Shown: positions 1 to 7,785 of the stretch, in pieces | Numbering within the stretch: position 1 is the stretch's first letter | Layout of the letters: each line of letters begins with the position of its first letter | Source: Bacteroidales bacterium UBA6244 | GTDB lineage: Bacteria; Bacteroidota; Bacteroidia; Bacteroidales; F082 | Direction: 5' to 3' | DNA length: 12,692 nt | Assembly: GCA_002440885.1 (NCBI GenBank) | Contig: DJVY01000146.1 | Span: forward strand, 1 to 12,692 | The notes under the pieces: model-generated | The model's database searches: none | The model's input: only the letters and a program-made list of their open reading frames with translations | Told to the model about the DNA's origin: nothing | Made by a program: the position numbers and the translations under genes

Positions 1-1694
1 TTCCAGGCATTGCCCTCAATAAACCCCTGATCATGGGTTTCGAGCGGATCGAACGGTTCTTTCCAGTTGCCATTGCTTAGTTTAGGTTGAAAAAACCGGG
101 AGTTGGGATTAAACAACTCATAAAAACTGTTTGATCTGTTAAGGTAGTGCAGTGCAGCAGCAGAATCGCCAGCCAGGTTAGCCAGCTGAGCTATACACCA
201 GTCATCGTAGGCGTATTCGAGTGTTTTTGAAACCGACGAACTGCTTTTGTCTTCAGGCACGTATCCGAGATTCATGTATTCATCAAGTCCATCGAAGTAA
301 CCAACCTGAGAGGTACTAACCGCAGCCTCAAGCGCAAGCGGCAATTCAAACGATGTATTACCCTTTACGGCGGCATCGGCCATAACAGAAACTGCATGAT
401 AACCTATCATGCACCAGTTTTCGTTGGCATAATGGCTCCACACCGGCAGCATCCCATGAACGCTTTGGTTGTAGTGAGCCAACATAGATTGGATCATGTC
501 ACCATTGCGGGTTGGCTCGATCAGGTTATACAGGGGGTGTAATGCCCGGTAGGTGTCCCACAATGAAAAAATAGTGTAGTTAGTAAACCCATCCGACAAG
601 TGAACATTTCCATCATGTCCGCGGTATTTTCCATCAACATCTTCAAAAATAACCGGACTAAGCATGGTGTGATACAACGCCGTATAGAAGGTTTCTTTTT
701 CCGCCTCGGTATCCGTAACAACTTGTATTTTATTCAGTTGCTTGTTCCATTTCTGTTTGGCGGCAGCTACAACCGAATCAAAGTCCCATTGCGGGATTTC
801 GTTTTGCAGGTTGAGTAAGGCGCCCTGTGTGCTTACCGATGAGAGGGCAAATTTTATAAGGATTTGTTCGTTTTCATCGGTATTAAAATTAAAGAACGCC
901 CTGATTTTTCTTCCTGCCATTTCAGGAAAATTCTCAAATTCATTAAATTTACGCCAAAACCCTTTATAGGGCGACTGATCATATTTTCGATGCCCATACG
1001 AGCGCATGGGTTTTGAAAACACCATGGCAAAATATACAGTTCGTGTACGTGCCCATCCGGTAGTCTGACGAAAGCCGGTAACAAGGGTATCGTTTTCGAC
1101 CCGCACAAAAGTCCATACATTTTTTTCATCGAAAGGGTAAATATTTGAGATCAGATCGAGGAGCACGTGAACGCTGTCGGATTTGGGAAAAGTGTAGCGA
1201 TGAAAACCAACCCGTTCGCTGGCAGTGAGTTCAGCTACAACGCCAAAGCTGGCCAGATCGACCTGATAATATCCCGGAGAGGCTTTTTCGTTGTTATGCG
1301 AAAATGTGGAGAATGCCCCGCTGTCAGGGTCAGTAGTTAGTTTACCAAGCGTAGGCAAGACCAAAAAATCACCCAGATCGCTATGTCCCGTACCGCTGAA
1401 ATGGGTATGGCTGAAGCCATATGTTACTGTATCATTGTATTGATATCCTGAGCAATACCTGTAAACATTTTTATTGTAAATTCCATCAATAAACATGGGT
1501 TCCTTGCCGGTTTCGGGGCTGAGCTGAACCATGCCAAATGGAACCGTTGCTCCGGGAAAGGTATGTCCCATGTTATGCGTACCAATCATGGGATTTACAT
1601 ATTTTGCTAAATCCAGCTCAGCAGGCTGGCTTTTTAACCATGAACACGATAACAATAAAACAATTTGAAGGAGAAAAGAACAGCGGTTTTTCAC
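1..1694 (-). CDS. GH92 family alpha-mannosidase lipoprotein (3' end outside window)
   Basis: A GTG-started frame stays open from 1694 to the left edge and gives 564 residues with no stop. Residues 1-17 form a lipoprotein signal (MKNR, a hydrophobic stretch, then LLLSC with Cys17), so the enzyme is probably anchored in the envelope. GH92 hallmarks follow in order: VNPMIGT (33-39), HTFPGATVPFGM (44-55), SLWDTYR (377-383) and EGNAW at the edge (560-564). By family knowledge (for example BT3990), GH92 enzymes are calcium-dependent exo-alpha-mannosidases. The Glu of the EGN motif is the likely general acid. The aspartates that act as base lie in the missing C-terminal part, about 200 residues judging from usual family length. 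The gene starts 23 bp after the sensor-kinase stop on the same strand, so co-transcription is likely. The GTG start is chosen because it sits directly before the signal peptide and no ATG precedes it in frame. The exact linkage hydrolysed cannot be read from the sequence. Confidence 0.93.
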   Translation of the reverse strand, partial: MKNRCSFLLQIVLLLSCSWLKSQPAELDLAKYVNPMIGTHNMGHTFPGATVPFGMVQLSPETGKEPMFIDGIYNKNVYRYCSGYQYNDTVTYGFSHTHFSGTGHSDLGDFLVLPTLGKLTTDPDSGAFSTFSHNNEKASPGYYQVDLASFGVVAELTASERVGFHRYTFPKSDSVHVLLDLISNIYPFDEKNVWTFVRVENDTLVTGFRQTTGWARTRTVYFAMVFSKPMRSYGHRKYDQSPYKGFWRKFNEFENFPEMAGRKIRAFFNFNTDENEQILIKFALSSVSTQGALLNLQNEIPQWDFDSVVAAAKQKWNKQLNKIQVVTDTEAEKETFYTALYHTMLSPVIFEDVDGKYRGHDGNVHLSDGFTNYTIFSLWDTYRALHPLYNLIEPTRNGDMIQSMLAHYNQSVHGMLPVWSHYANENWCMIGYHAVSVMADAAVKGNTSFELPLALEAAVSTSQVGYFDGLDEYMNLGYVPEDKSSSSVSKTLEYAYDDWCIAQLANLAGDSAAALHYLNRSNSFYELFNPNSRFFQPKLSNGNWKEPFDPLETHDQGFIEGNAW

Positions 1695-1717
1695 AAGTTT
1701 GAATATGTAATAATTAT

Positions 1718-4700
1718 CTATTGAAATTTCTTCCGTGGCAGGGTAAAGCCAAAGGTAGTTCCTTTGTTTGGTTCACTGTCTACACTTATTTTTCCTCCAC
1801 TTAGTTTAACAAACTCGAAAACCAACCGCAAACCCAGTCCGGTACCCGATTCATTCTCCGTGCCTTTGGTTGTGAACCCTTCATCGCCAAAGAGGTGTGA
1901 GAGGTTTTCATCCGAAATTCCGACACCAGTATCCTCGATTTGAATAAGCACCATGTTGCTTTCAGAAGCAGCTTTTAATGAAATGGTTCCTCCCTTTGGT
2001 GTGAATTTTATGGCATTCGACAGGAGATTGCGCAGTATGGTAGCTACCAGATTTTTATCCGCATAAACGATCAAATCGGACGAAACATTGACATGCAAAT
2101 TAAGCTCTTTCGCTTCGATATGGCCACGTAAAAGCAAGAGGGTATCGCTAATTAAGGTTTTCACTAAAAACTCTGCGGGACTGACATTAATGGTGTTGCT
2201 TTGAAGACGAGCCCATTGAAGCAGGTTGGTAAGTAAGGCAATTACTTCCCGGGCTGTGGCATTGATGGTATGTATAAAAGAAGCTCTTTCTCTGGGGCTA
2301 TAGGTCTCTCCCGGGCTAACCAACAAGTCGGAAAAACCAAGAATAATGCTCAGCGGACTCATCAAATCGTGGCCAATAATCGACAGAAATTTATCTTTGG
2401 TTTTATTGGAAGCGGCCAGTTCTTTGGTGGTGTTTTCTTGTCTGATAATCACGTTATTGAGTGTTTCGTTGATGGCCCGTAAGTTGGAGGTTTGCTGATC
2501 TGCAAACTGTTTAAGCTTATTACGTTGGCGGGTAATCTGCCTTAAGCGCCATTTCACTGCAAACACCACCAGAATGATAATTGCGAAGGCGGCTATTACT
2601 TTAAAATAATCAGACTCAAAAAAAGTTGGCAGGATACTTACAGTAAGCACATAAGGCTTTTTGAGCCACAAGCCATGATTGTTTGCAGCCTGAATTTCGA
2701 GGGTGTAAACGCCAGGAGGCTTGTTATTGAAAGTAATTTGATGCTGGTTTCCAAGCTCAATCCAATCTGGATTTAGCTCTTTGATTTTGTATTTGTATTG
2801 ATTTCGATCGCTGTTTATGTAACTCAATCCTGCAAATTCGAAGGTGATAATTTCTTCATCTGGTTGAATTACAAGTTTATGCCTGGCTAGCTGATCTTTA
2901 CTAAGCTTGCTGGATCGGCCATCAATCTTTATATCAGTAATTTGTATATCAGGCAGGGTACTGTTCTGCTTAATCCTTTGTGGGTTGAAATAATTGAATC
3001 CGTTAATGCCCCCAAAAAAGAGCAGTCCATTTTGAGCTTTAAAATACGCTCCGGTGTTAAATTCATTATTTTGCAACCCATCGCTCACATCAAAATTGCG
3101 AAAAACATTCTCCTTGATGTCGTAGCATGATAAGCCATTGTTGGTACTCATCCACAAATTATTTTCGGCATCAGGCAACAGACCGTAAATGTGGCTGTTC
3201 GGCAAACCGCTTTGTTCAGTAAAAAGACTCAGGCTATCGGTTTTGCTTTCGTATTTAAATAACCCCAATGTTGAAGCAATCCAATACACCATATCTTCAT
3301 CCTGGTAGATGCAATTCACCGGGTCGTAGTAATTCAGGCTGCGCAAATCGGCAATTCCTGTGAACCGGTCTACCGTGCCCTCATTGAAATTTACCCGACC
3401 AATAATACCGTTAACATAACCGATGAGCACATTCCCGTCCCTATCTTTATTGATGCTTCGCACGGTCATTTCGCCATTTATAGCAGAGGTTTCGCTAAAA
3501 GAAAAAGTAGTTACCTCACCCGTCAGGGGATTATAAGCCGTTAACCCTTCAGGATCACCGATAAGCAGTTGATTTTCTGAAACGGAAAATAGTTTGTAGA
3601 TAAATTTTATTTTGCTGTAATGCCTGCCGGGTATGCGTGTTTCGACAAAAGAATAAGTAATGCTTTGCTTATTTAACAACAAAAGCCCTGTACCTTCAGA
3701 TCCGAGCCAAAGCAGATTAGGATCGGAGGCATGGGCGGCGATGGTGTACACATTTGATATTTCAATGTATTGGATGGAACGAAAATCTTTACTTATTTTA
3801 ACCAATCCGTCATAGCCTCCCACCCAATAATGGGTTTTGTCCTCATAAAATGCACGAATACTCACCACTTTGAAATCCTCACGACTGATATAATTAATCA
3901 GATTAAAATCGGTGTAATCAGGATTTGAGAACTCAACTCCATAGCCATTTGAGCCTAACCACACCAAGTTGTTTGAACTGATATAAACACAGCTGATGGG
4001 CAAGTCGAAGCCAGATTCGTCAACGTAATACGAACGGGGAGCTTCTCCAAATTTAAAGCGATATGCACCACCTATGGATGAACTGAAGAAAATATCGCCC
4101 GTGTTGCTCCCTGTGATTGAGGTAATGGCAGTCATTTTTGTAAGTGCCGGGTTATTCTCCGTCAAAGCAATTTCGTTTTCATAACTATGGAAAACATCAT
4201 CCTGGTGGTTGCAATAGTAGAGTCTGGTCATTCCTGTTAAATAATCTGACATGTTGCACCAGATTCTTTTCTCAGGGTCTTCGTAAAACGAATAACTGCG
4301 TATGGAGGCATCCTTAAGGCCTCCGGTTCGGTTAATTGAAAACCTGAGTAATGTATCTTTTTCGGGTTGATAAACCAGCATGGTATCAACAAAAAAATAA
4401 CCCATCCACAGCCGACCCTTGCTATCGGCATACAATTTCTGAACTTTATTTAACCGCAGTGAATCTTTCTTATCATAAAAATAATAAGTGCGCTCGAAGG
4501 TATTCGGGTTAATCTTAAAAATCCCATAGCCATCGGTGCTAAACCACACATTTTGTTGCTCGTCGATGGTGCAAGAGGTGAGCCTGTTTGCCCCCATCGC
4601 AATGCGGGAAGAGTCGGTTTCCCTTAGCGTTTGGCATATTTCTGTATACGGATTAAAATAGGCAACGCCGTTGTTGGTAGCCATCCAAAAATTTCCATCA

Positions 4701-4990
4701 GGGTCTTCTAACAATCCGGCAATGGTGTTGTTTGGCAGCGAAAGGGTGTCATTAAAACGGTGTTTAAACACCCTAATCTGGTAACCATCGTAGCGGTTTA
4801 ACCCATCGGCAGTACCAAACCACATAAACCCGCGCTGATCCTCGATAATGCTCAAAATCCTGCTTTGACTAAGGCCTTTTTGAATGACATGCCTTTTATC
4901 TACCAATATCCCATCGTGACCAAAGCCCTGAATAACAATAACAAGTACGATAAAAAGTAGAAATGTCCGACGTAAAATTGATACTGGCAT
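1718..4990 (-). CDS. Propeller-type sensor histidine kinase (HTCS-like, without receiver or HTH)
   Basis: This 1090-residue membrane sensor starts at ATG 4990. The frame can extend to a TTG at 5032, but the ATG puts a classical signal peptide (residues 1-24) at the N-terminus. About residues 30-675 are two-component propeller repeats, with recurring G.(L/F)W(M/L/F)(G/A/S)T..G(L/V) units such as GFMWFGTADGLNRYDG. A Y_Y_Y domain lies at about 715-785 (with GVYTLEIQAANNHGLW). One membrane span (about 796-815) and a coiled linker lead to HisKA with the phospho-acceptor in SIIGHDLMSPL (His874). The HATPase domain has NLLSNAIKF (Asn992), DTGVGIS (1020-1026) and GTGLGL (1049-1054). The protein ends right after the ATPase fold. 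It therefore lacks the receiver and AraC-type DNA-binding domains of a full hybrid two-component regulator and should need a separate response regulator, which is not in this window. The GH92 gene 23 bp downstream suggests that it senses a mannose-containing glycan (inference). Confidence 0.93.
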   Translation of the reverse strand: MPVSILRRTFLLFIVLVIVIQGFGHDGILVDKRHVIQKGLSQSRILSIIEDQRGFMWFGTADGLNRYDGYQIRVFKHRFNDTLSLPNNTIAGLLEDPDGNFWMATNNGVAYFNPYTEICQTLRETDSSRIAMGANRLTSCTIDEQQNVWFSTDGYGIFKINPNTFERTYYFYDKKDSLRLNKVQKLYADSKGRLWMGYFFVDTMLVYQPEKDTLLRFSINRTGGLKDASIRSYSFYEDPEKRIWCNMSDYLTGMTRLYYCNHQDDVFHSYENEIALTENNPALTKMTAITSITGSNTGDIFFSSSIGGAYRFKFGEAPRSYYVDESGFDLPISCVYISSNNLVWLGSNGYGVEFSNPDYTDFNLINYISREDFKVVSIRAFYEDKTHYWVGGYDGLVKISKDFRSIQYIEISNVYTIAAHASDPNLLWLGSEGTGLLLLNKQSITYSFVETRIPGRHYSKIKFIYKLFSVSENQLLIGDPEGLTAYNPLTGEVTTFSFSETSAINGEMTVRSINKDRDGNVLIGYVNGIIGRVNFNEGTVDRFTGIADLRSLNYYDPVNCIYQDEDMVYWIASTLGLFKYESKTDSLSLFTEQSGLPNSHIYGLLPDAENNLWMSTNNGLSCYDIKENVFRNFDVSDGLQNNEFNTGAYFKAQNGLLFFGGINGFNYFNPQRIKQNSTLPDIQITDIKIDGRSSKLSKDQLARHKLVIQPDEEIITFEFAGLSYINSDRNQYKYKIKELNPDWIELGNQHQITFNNKPPGVYTLEIQAANNHGLWLKKPYVLTVSILPTFFESDYFKVIAAFAIIILVVFAVKWRLRQITRQRNKLKQFADQQTSNLRAINETLNNVIIRQENTTKELAASNKTKDKFLSIIGHDLMSPLSIILGFSDLLVSPGETYSPRERASFIHTINATAREVIALLTNLLQWARLQSNTINVSPAEFLVKTLISDTLLLLRGHIEAKELNLHVNVSSDLIVYADKNLVATILRNLLSNAIKFTPKGGTISLKAASESNMVLIQIEDTGVGISDENLSHLFGDEGFTTKGTENESGTGLGLRLVFEFVKLSGGKISVDSEPNKGTTFGFTLPRKKFQ

Positions 4991-5137
4991 CACAAAGTAA
5001 ATTACTTGACACAACTTATAGGCACTTAACAAACGAACTGTCCACTAAACCACGCAGCAAGATATGAATAAAAACAATACCTGGGTGAGAAATGATAACT
5101 TTTTTATACATTTGATTTCGATTAAAGAAACCATTAA
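4991..5137. promoter_or_regulatory. Divergent intergenic region between sensor kinase and methyltransferase
   Basis: This is the only sizeable non-coding gap in the window. It must hold the start signals for both the kinase (minus strand) and the methyltransferase (plus strand). It is AT-rich. On the plus strand a TAnnTTTG-like box is visible. On the minus strand I see only imperfect versions, for example TTCGTTTG, so no kinase promoter is assigned. No inverted repeat or riboswitch-like structure stood out. Confidence 0.5.
5107..5114 (+). promoter_or_regulatory. Candidate Bacteroidota -7 promoter box (TACATTTG)
   Basis: TACATTTG matches the Bacteroidota -7 consensus TAnnTTTG exactly and lies 23 bp before the methyltransferase ATG, so transcription would start within about 20 bp of the gene. 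No clear TTTG -33 element is found 19-20 bp upstream, where the sequence reads GGGTGA. The call therefore rests on one box and on its position. Confidence 0.35.
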
Positions 5138-5947
5138 ATGAATGATCATCCTGACAATTACTATACTGAAGTAAGCAATTATTATAACGATGATGCCAGG
5201 CTGGGGTTTGAAGACCGGGCTGAATTAAACTCTATTCTGGATAAAATTAGAAATGATTTCAGACGCATTACCATTAAATACCCGTTTTCAAAAGTCCTGG
5301 AGATAGGTTGTGGCCCCGGTTTTGATGTATCCTGGTATGCCGAAAAATATCCCGACTGCCACTTTACTGCTGTGGACATATCTCCGGAAATGATTCGACT
5401 TGCGCAACAAAAAATTGATGACGCCGGGTTAATAAATGCTGAAGCCATTGTTTCTGATGAGAGGACTCTGATTGATAAGTTCGGGGAAGAATCATTTGAT
5501 TTAATTTATGTATATTTTGGAGCCCTGAATACTGTTCAGGATCTTGGCCGCTCTGCAGGAATAATTCATAAACTTTTGAAGAAAAACGGGATAGCTTCGT
5601 TAAGCTTCGTCAACAAATGGTATATGCGTGAGCTTTTGGTTCAAATGGTTAAACTAAACTTTAAAACAGCTTTTGCCCGTTTAGGAAAAGTTTGGGGTGG
5701 TTATAGTGTTGATCGTCATTTGCCCTCGCATTGTTACAGCCCGTCTTTTGTAAGAAAATCTTTCGCCCAATTCGGGGTTTTGGAGAGAAAAGGCTACAGC
5801 ATTTTTTATCCACCCTGGTATAACGATCACAAAGTAAGAAACAACCCTCAAAAATCAGAAGCACTTTGGCAAAAAGATCAGCGAATTCAGAAAACGCCCT
5901 TGTGGTCGATGGGGGAGTATACCTTATTCGTTTTTAAAAAGTTGTAA
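5138..5947 (+). CDS. Class I SAM-dependent methyltransferase
   Basis: This soluble 269-residue protein has a Rossmann-type methyltransferase core. SAM-binding motif I is VLEIGCGPG (53-61) and the acidic loop residue is Asp80 in TAVDISPEM, which usually contacts the ribose of SAM. Motif IV-like DLIYVYFGALN lies at 121-131. A C-terminal part of about 100 residues (aromatic-rich, with GYSIFYPPWYND) probably shapes the acceptor site. There are no membrane segments. The start is fixed by an in-frame TAA immediately before the ATG. The gene is the only plus-strand gene here: divergent from the sensor kinase and convergent, 3 bp apart, with the epimerase-like gene of the polysaccharide operon. The substrate is unknown. 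A sugar, lipid-linked intermediate or small molecule is possible, and a role in the neighbouring polysaccharide locus is only a context-based guess. Confidence 0.88.
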   Translation: MNDHPDNYYTEVSNYYNDDARLGFEDRAELNSILDKIRNDFRRITIKYPFSKVLEIGCGPGFDVSWYAEKYPDCHFTAVDISPEMIRLAQQKIDDAGLINAEAIVSDERTLIDKFGEESFDLIYVYFGALNTVQDLGRSAGIIHKLLKKNGIASLSFVNKWYMRELLVQMVKLNFKTAFARLGKVWGGYSVDRHLPSHCYSPSFVRKSFAQFGVLERKGYSIFYPPWYNDHKVRNNPQKSEALWQKDQRIQKTPLWSMGEYTLFVFKKL

Positions 5948-5950
5948 GGG

Positions 5951-6847
5951 TTATAAGTCTTGAAAAACAGCTCTTAAAGTCTCTTCAGGATTTGTAAATT
6001 TATAGGCGCTAAGTACGGAAGGGTATCGGGTTTCCAGTATAATATTGGACTGAAAAGCATCAAGTGCAGCGGTTTCCAGTTTTGGGTAAATTTTTGAATA
6101 GGGCACAATTTCAGCCTTAAAAACACGGGCAACAATTTCAGCAAACGCTTTTTGCATTATCTGCACAGGACTAAAAATATTATATACCCCGGTTTCATCC
6201 ACTACCTCTGCGTATTTAGTCATAAGCGCCGAAGCATCCTTTACATCGATTAACGACATATAATTGCTCCCTTTTCCAAACAGAGGTATTTCACCACTTT
6301 TTTGGATGTTTTGTAAATAAAACCATTCGAACCAGGAGGCATCACCCAATAACCATGGAAATCTTAAAACCAATACTTTAAACTTATCAGTTCCCTTTTC
6401 GTTCAAAATAGGAAGTTCCCCTTTTATATACTGCCGGCTATAAGAAATGGGATTCAATTTGGCGAATTCATTGTGAGGTTGTGGCGAGTTTCCGTATGCA
6501 AGACTACCTGAGGCAAATATAAGCCTGGTTTCAATATTACTTTTTTTGATCTCTTGAATTAGTGTTTTATTCAGGCTATAAGCTTTTTGTGCAGCTAATA
6601 TGCGACCCAGACGTCTAAAACCTGACAATGTCGGACGTCCGCAATGGAAGATGCAGGAAGGTTTTATGCGGGATAAAAGTTCAGAAGATACACTTTTAAG
6701 CCCGCCTTGAATAACCCGGATTTTTTTATGATCTGGAATTGGAGTTTTGTTTTGCACGGCATAAATTACATCGTAATTTAGTAACAAGGTTTTTAGCACA
6801 CTTTTACCCAAAAAGCCGGAACCTCCAATAATCATTACCGTTCGCAT
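5951..6847 (-). CDS. NAD(P)-dependent epimerase/dehydratase-like protein (extended SDR)
   Basis: A 298-residue extended short-chain dehydrogenase/reductase. The N-terminal dinucleotide-binding motif is IGGSGFLG (7-14). IFASGSLAYG (110-119) corresponds to the strand carrying the catalytic Ser in nucleotide-sugar epimerases. LRFPWLLG (161-168) matches the usual R.(x)N/W.(Y/L)G substrate-side segment. The active-site helix reads YSRQYIKGE (136-144). Aligned to the usual YGxSKxxxE, Tyr136 is kept, but the catalytic Lys position holds Tyr140, with a Lys only at 142. It may thus be an atypical or weakly redox-active member. It is the last gene of the polysaccharide operon. Its ATG lies inside the nucleotidyltransferase gene (13 bp overlap), so the two are probably translated together. 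A role in making or changing a nucleotide sugar is inferred from family and location. The precise reaction is not predictable. Confidence 0.87.
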   Translation of the reverse strand: MRTVMIIGGSGFLGKSVLKTLLLNYDVIYAVQNKTPIPDHKKIRVIQGGLKSVSSELLSRIKPSCIFHCGRPTLSGFRRLGRILAAQKAYSLNKTLIQEIKKSNIETRLIFASGSLAYGNSPQPHNEFAKLNPISYSRQYIKGELPILNEKGTDKFKVLVLRFPWLLGDASWFEWFYLQNIQKSGEIPLFGKGSNYMSLIDVKDASALMTKYAEVVDETGVYNIFSPVQIMQKAFAEIVARVFKAEIVPYSKIYPKLETAALDAFQSNIILETRYPSVLSAYKFTNPEETLRAVFQDL

Positions 6848-7785
6848 GCTGAAAAATCTTTGGTTAAGCTGGTTTTTTCATCGGTTTTTAAAGCCGTTAA
6901 TATCTGCAATTGATAGTTCGCCGGATGATTTTTTGAGACATGAATGGTGGTATGGAAAGCCTGATCATACTGATCCATCGGATAGGATTTGTGTTTCCAT
7001 TTTTTGCGCCATTTATTATCGGTTGCTTTCATCAAGATTAAATTCAGTTTATCCGCACCAATTAATGTTATCATCCTTTCAGCAAACCTCTGTAGCATGT
7101 TTCTTTTCGAATTGACCACATACCTATGATCATCGGCATATGACTCATTTGGCAAAAAGTCCCGAATCCAGTATTCATTAACTTCCTTGAGTTTTGAAAT
7201 TAATGAAGCGTTAAAAACCGGAATCAGTGTAACTGTTTCAATAGCCGAATAAAGATTTTTCTGGTCAATCTCCAGGGCAGTTTCGTCCACAAAATAATTC
7301 ATGCAGTAAAAATGCTCATTCCCCCTGATAAAACTTGTTTTTTTAAACAAATGAAGTAAAGTTCTGCTAATCCAAAGACGGTTTTTTTCTGTTACGATAA
7401 AATAATCAATATCACCATCCGTGTCGGCATAATATTTTGAAAGAGAACCGGATATGGCTATAGCTTTCACAAATGGGAACTGCATAATTTTACGCACATA
7501 CTTGTTTGCTTTTCCCAACAGCACTTCGGCTTGATTTTTTCCCCCTATTCTTCTTTCCGACCATTCCGGCTTGTCATCAATGCTGTAAAAGCCATCTGAA
7601 GAAAGAAATACCCTTTGATCATGCTGCATTTGATTCAAACAAACTACAACCTCCTCTAAAGACGCTGCTTTGCTAAGAAAACGATGTACCTCCTGAGCCG
7701 GAAGCGGATAGGAAAACAAGGCAAAATACCTCAAGGTCGCCAGGATGCTCTCCTGTAAATCTGCTGTATGTTCAGTCCTAGTCAA
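6835..7785 (-). CDS. Nucleotidyltransferase-fold protein with N-terminal helical/winged-helix-like domain
   Basis: A 316-residue cytoplasmic protein. Residues 8-70 (ILATLRYFALFSYPLPAQEV, then a second helical stretch and a DGFYSID hairpin) look like a winged-helix-type domain. The centre carries a polymerase-beta-like nucleotidyltransferase signature: GSLSKYYADTDGDIDYFIV (113-131), with Gly113-Ser114 and the Asp125/Asp127 metal pair. A possible third acidic residue is in ALEID (Asp174). This pattern indicates transfer of a nucleotidyl group to an unknown acceptor, which could be a protein, a small molecule or a sugar. No ATG precedes residue 53. The TTG at 7785 is the likely start because a TAA lies in frame about 17 bp upstream and the N-terminal domain is needed. 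TTG overlaps the end of the sugar-transferase gene by 8 bp, and its 3' end overlaps the epimerase gene by 13 bp. This placement ties it to the polysaccharide pathway, but I know of no defined function. Confidence 0.82.
   Translation of the reverse strand: MTRTEHTADLQESILATLRYFALFSYPLPAQEVHRFLSKAASLEEVVVCLNQMQHDQRVFLSSDGFYSIDDKPEWSERRIGGKNQAEVLLGKANKYVRKIMQFPFVKAIAISGSLSKYYADTDGDIDYFIVTEKNRLWISRTLLHLFKKTSFIRGNEHFYCMNYFVDETALEIDQKNLYSAIETVTLIPVFNASLISKLKEVNEYWIRDFLPNESYADDHRYVVNSKRNMLQRFAERMITLIGADKLNLILMKATDNKWRKKWKHKSYPMDQYDQAFHTTIHVSKNHPANYQLQILTALKTDEKTSLTKDFSACER

Noticed and set aside
854..1129. 91-codon minus-strand open frame
   Set aside because: It is an out-of-frame shadow within the GH92 gene, whose main frame is continuous from 1694 to the edge.
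1750..1757. TACCTTTG on the minus strand, a match to the -7 box, upstream of the GH92 gene
   Set aside because: It encodes part of the conserved TTFG segment at the end of the kinase ATPase domain and has no -33 partner, so it is most likely a chance match.
2942..3130. Short plus-strand open frame within the sensor kinase region
   Set aside because: It is antisense to propeller repeats and has no supporting signal.
4991..5032. N-terminal extension of the sensor kinase to a TTG at 5032
   Set aside because: It would put 14 residues before a classical signal peptide, and the ATG at 4990 gives a normal start.
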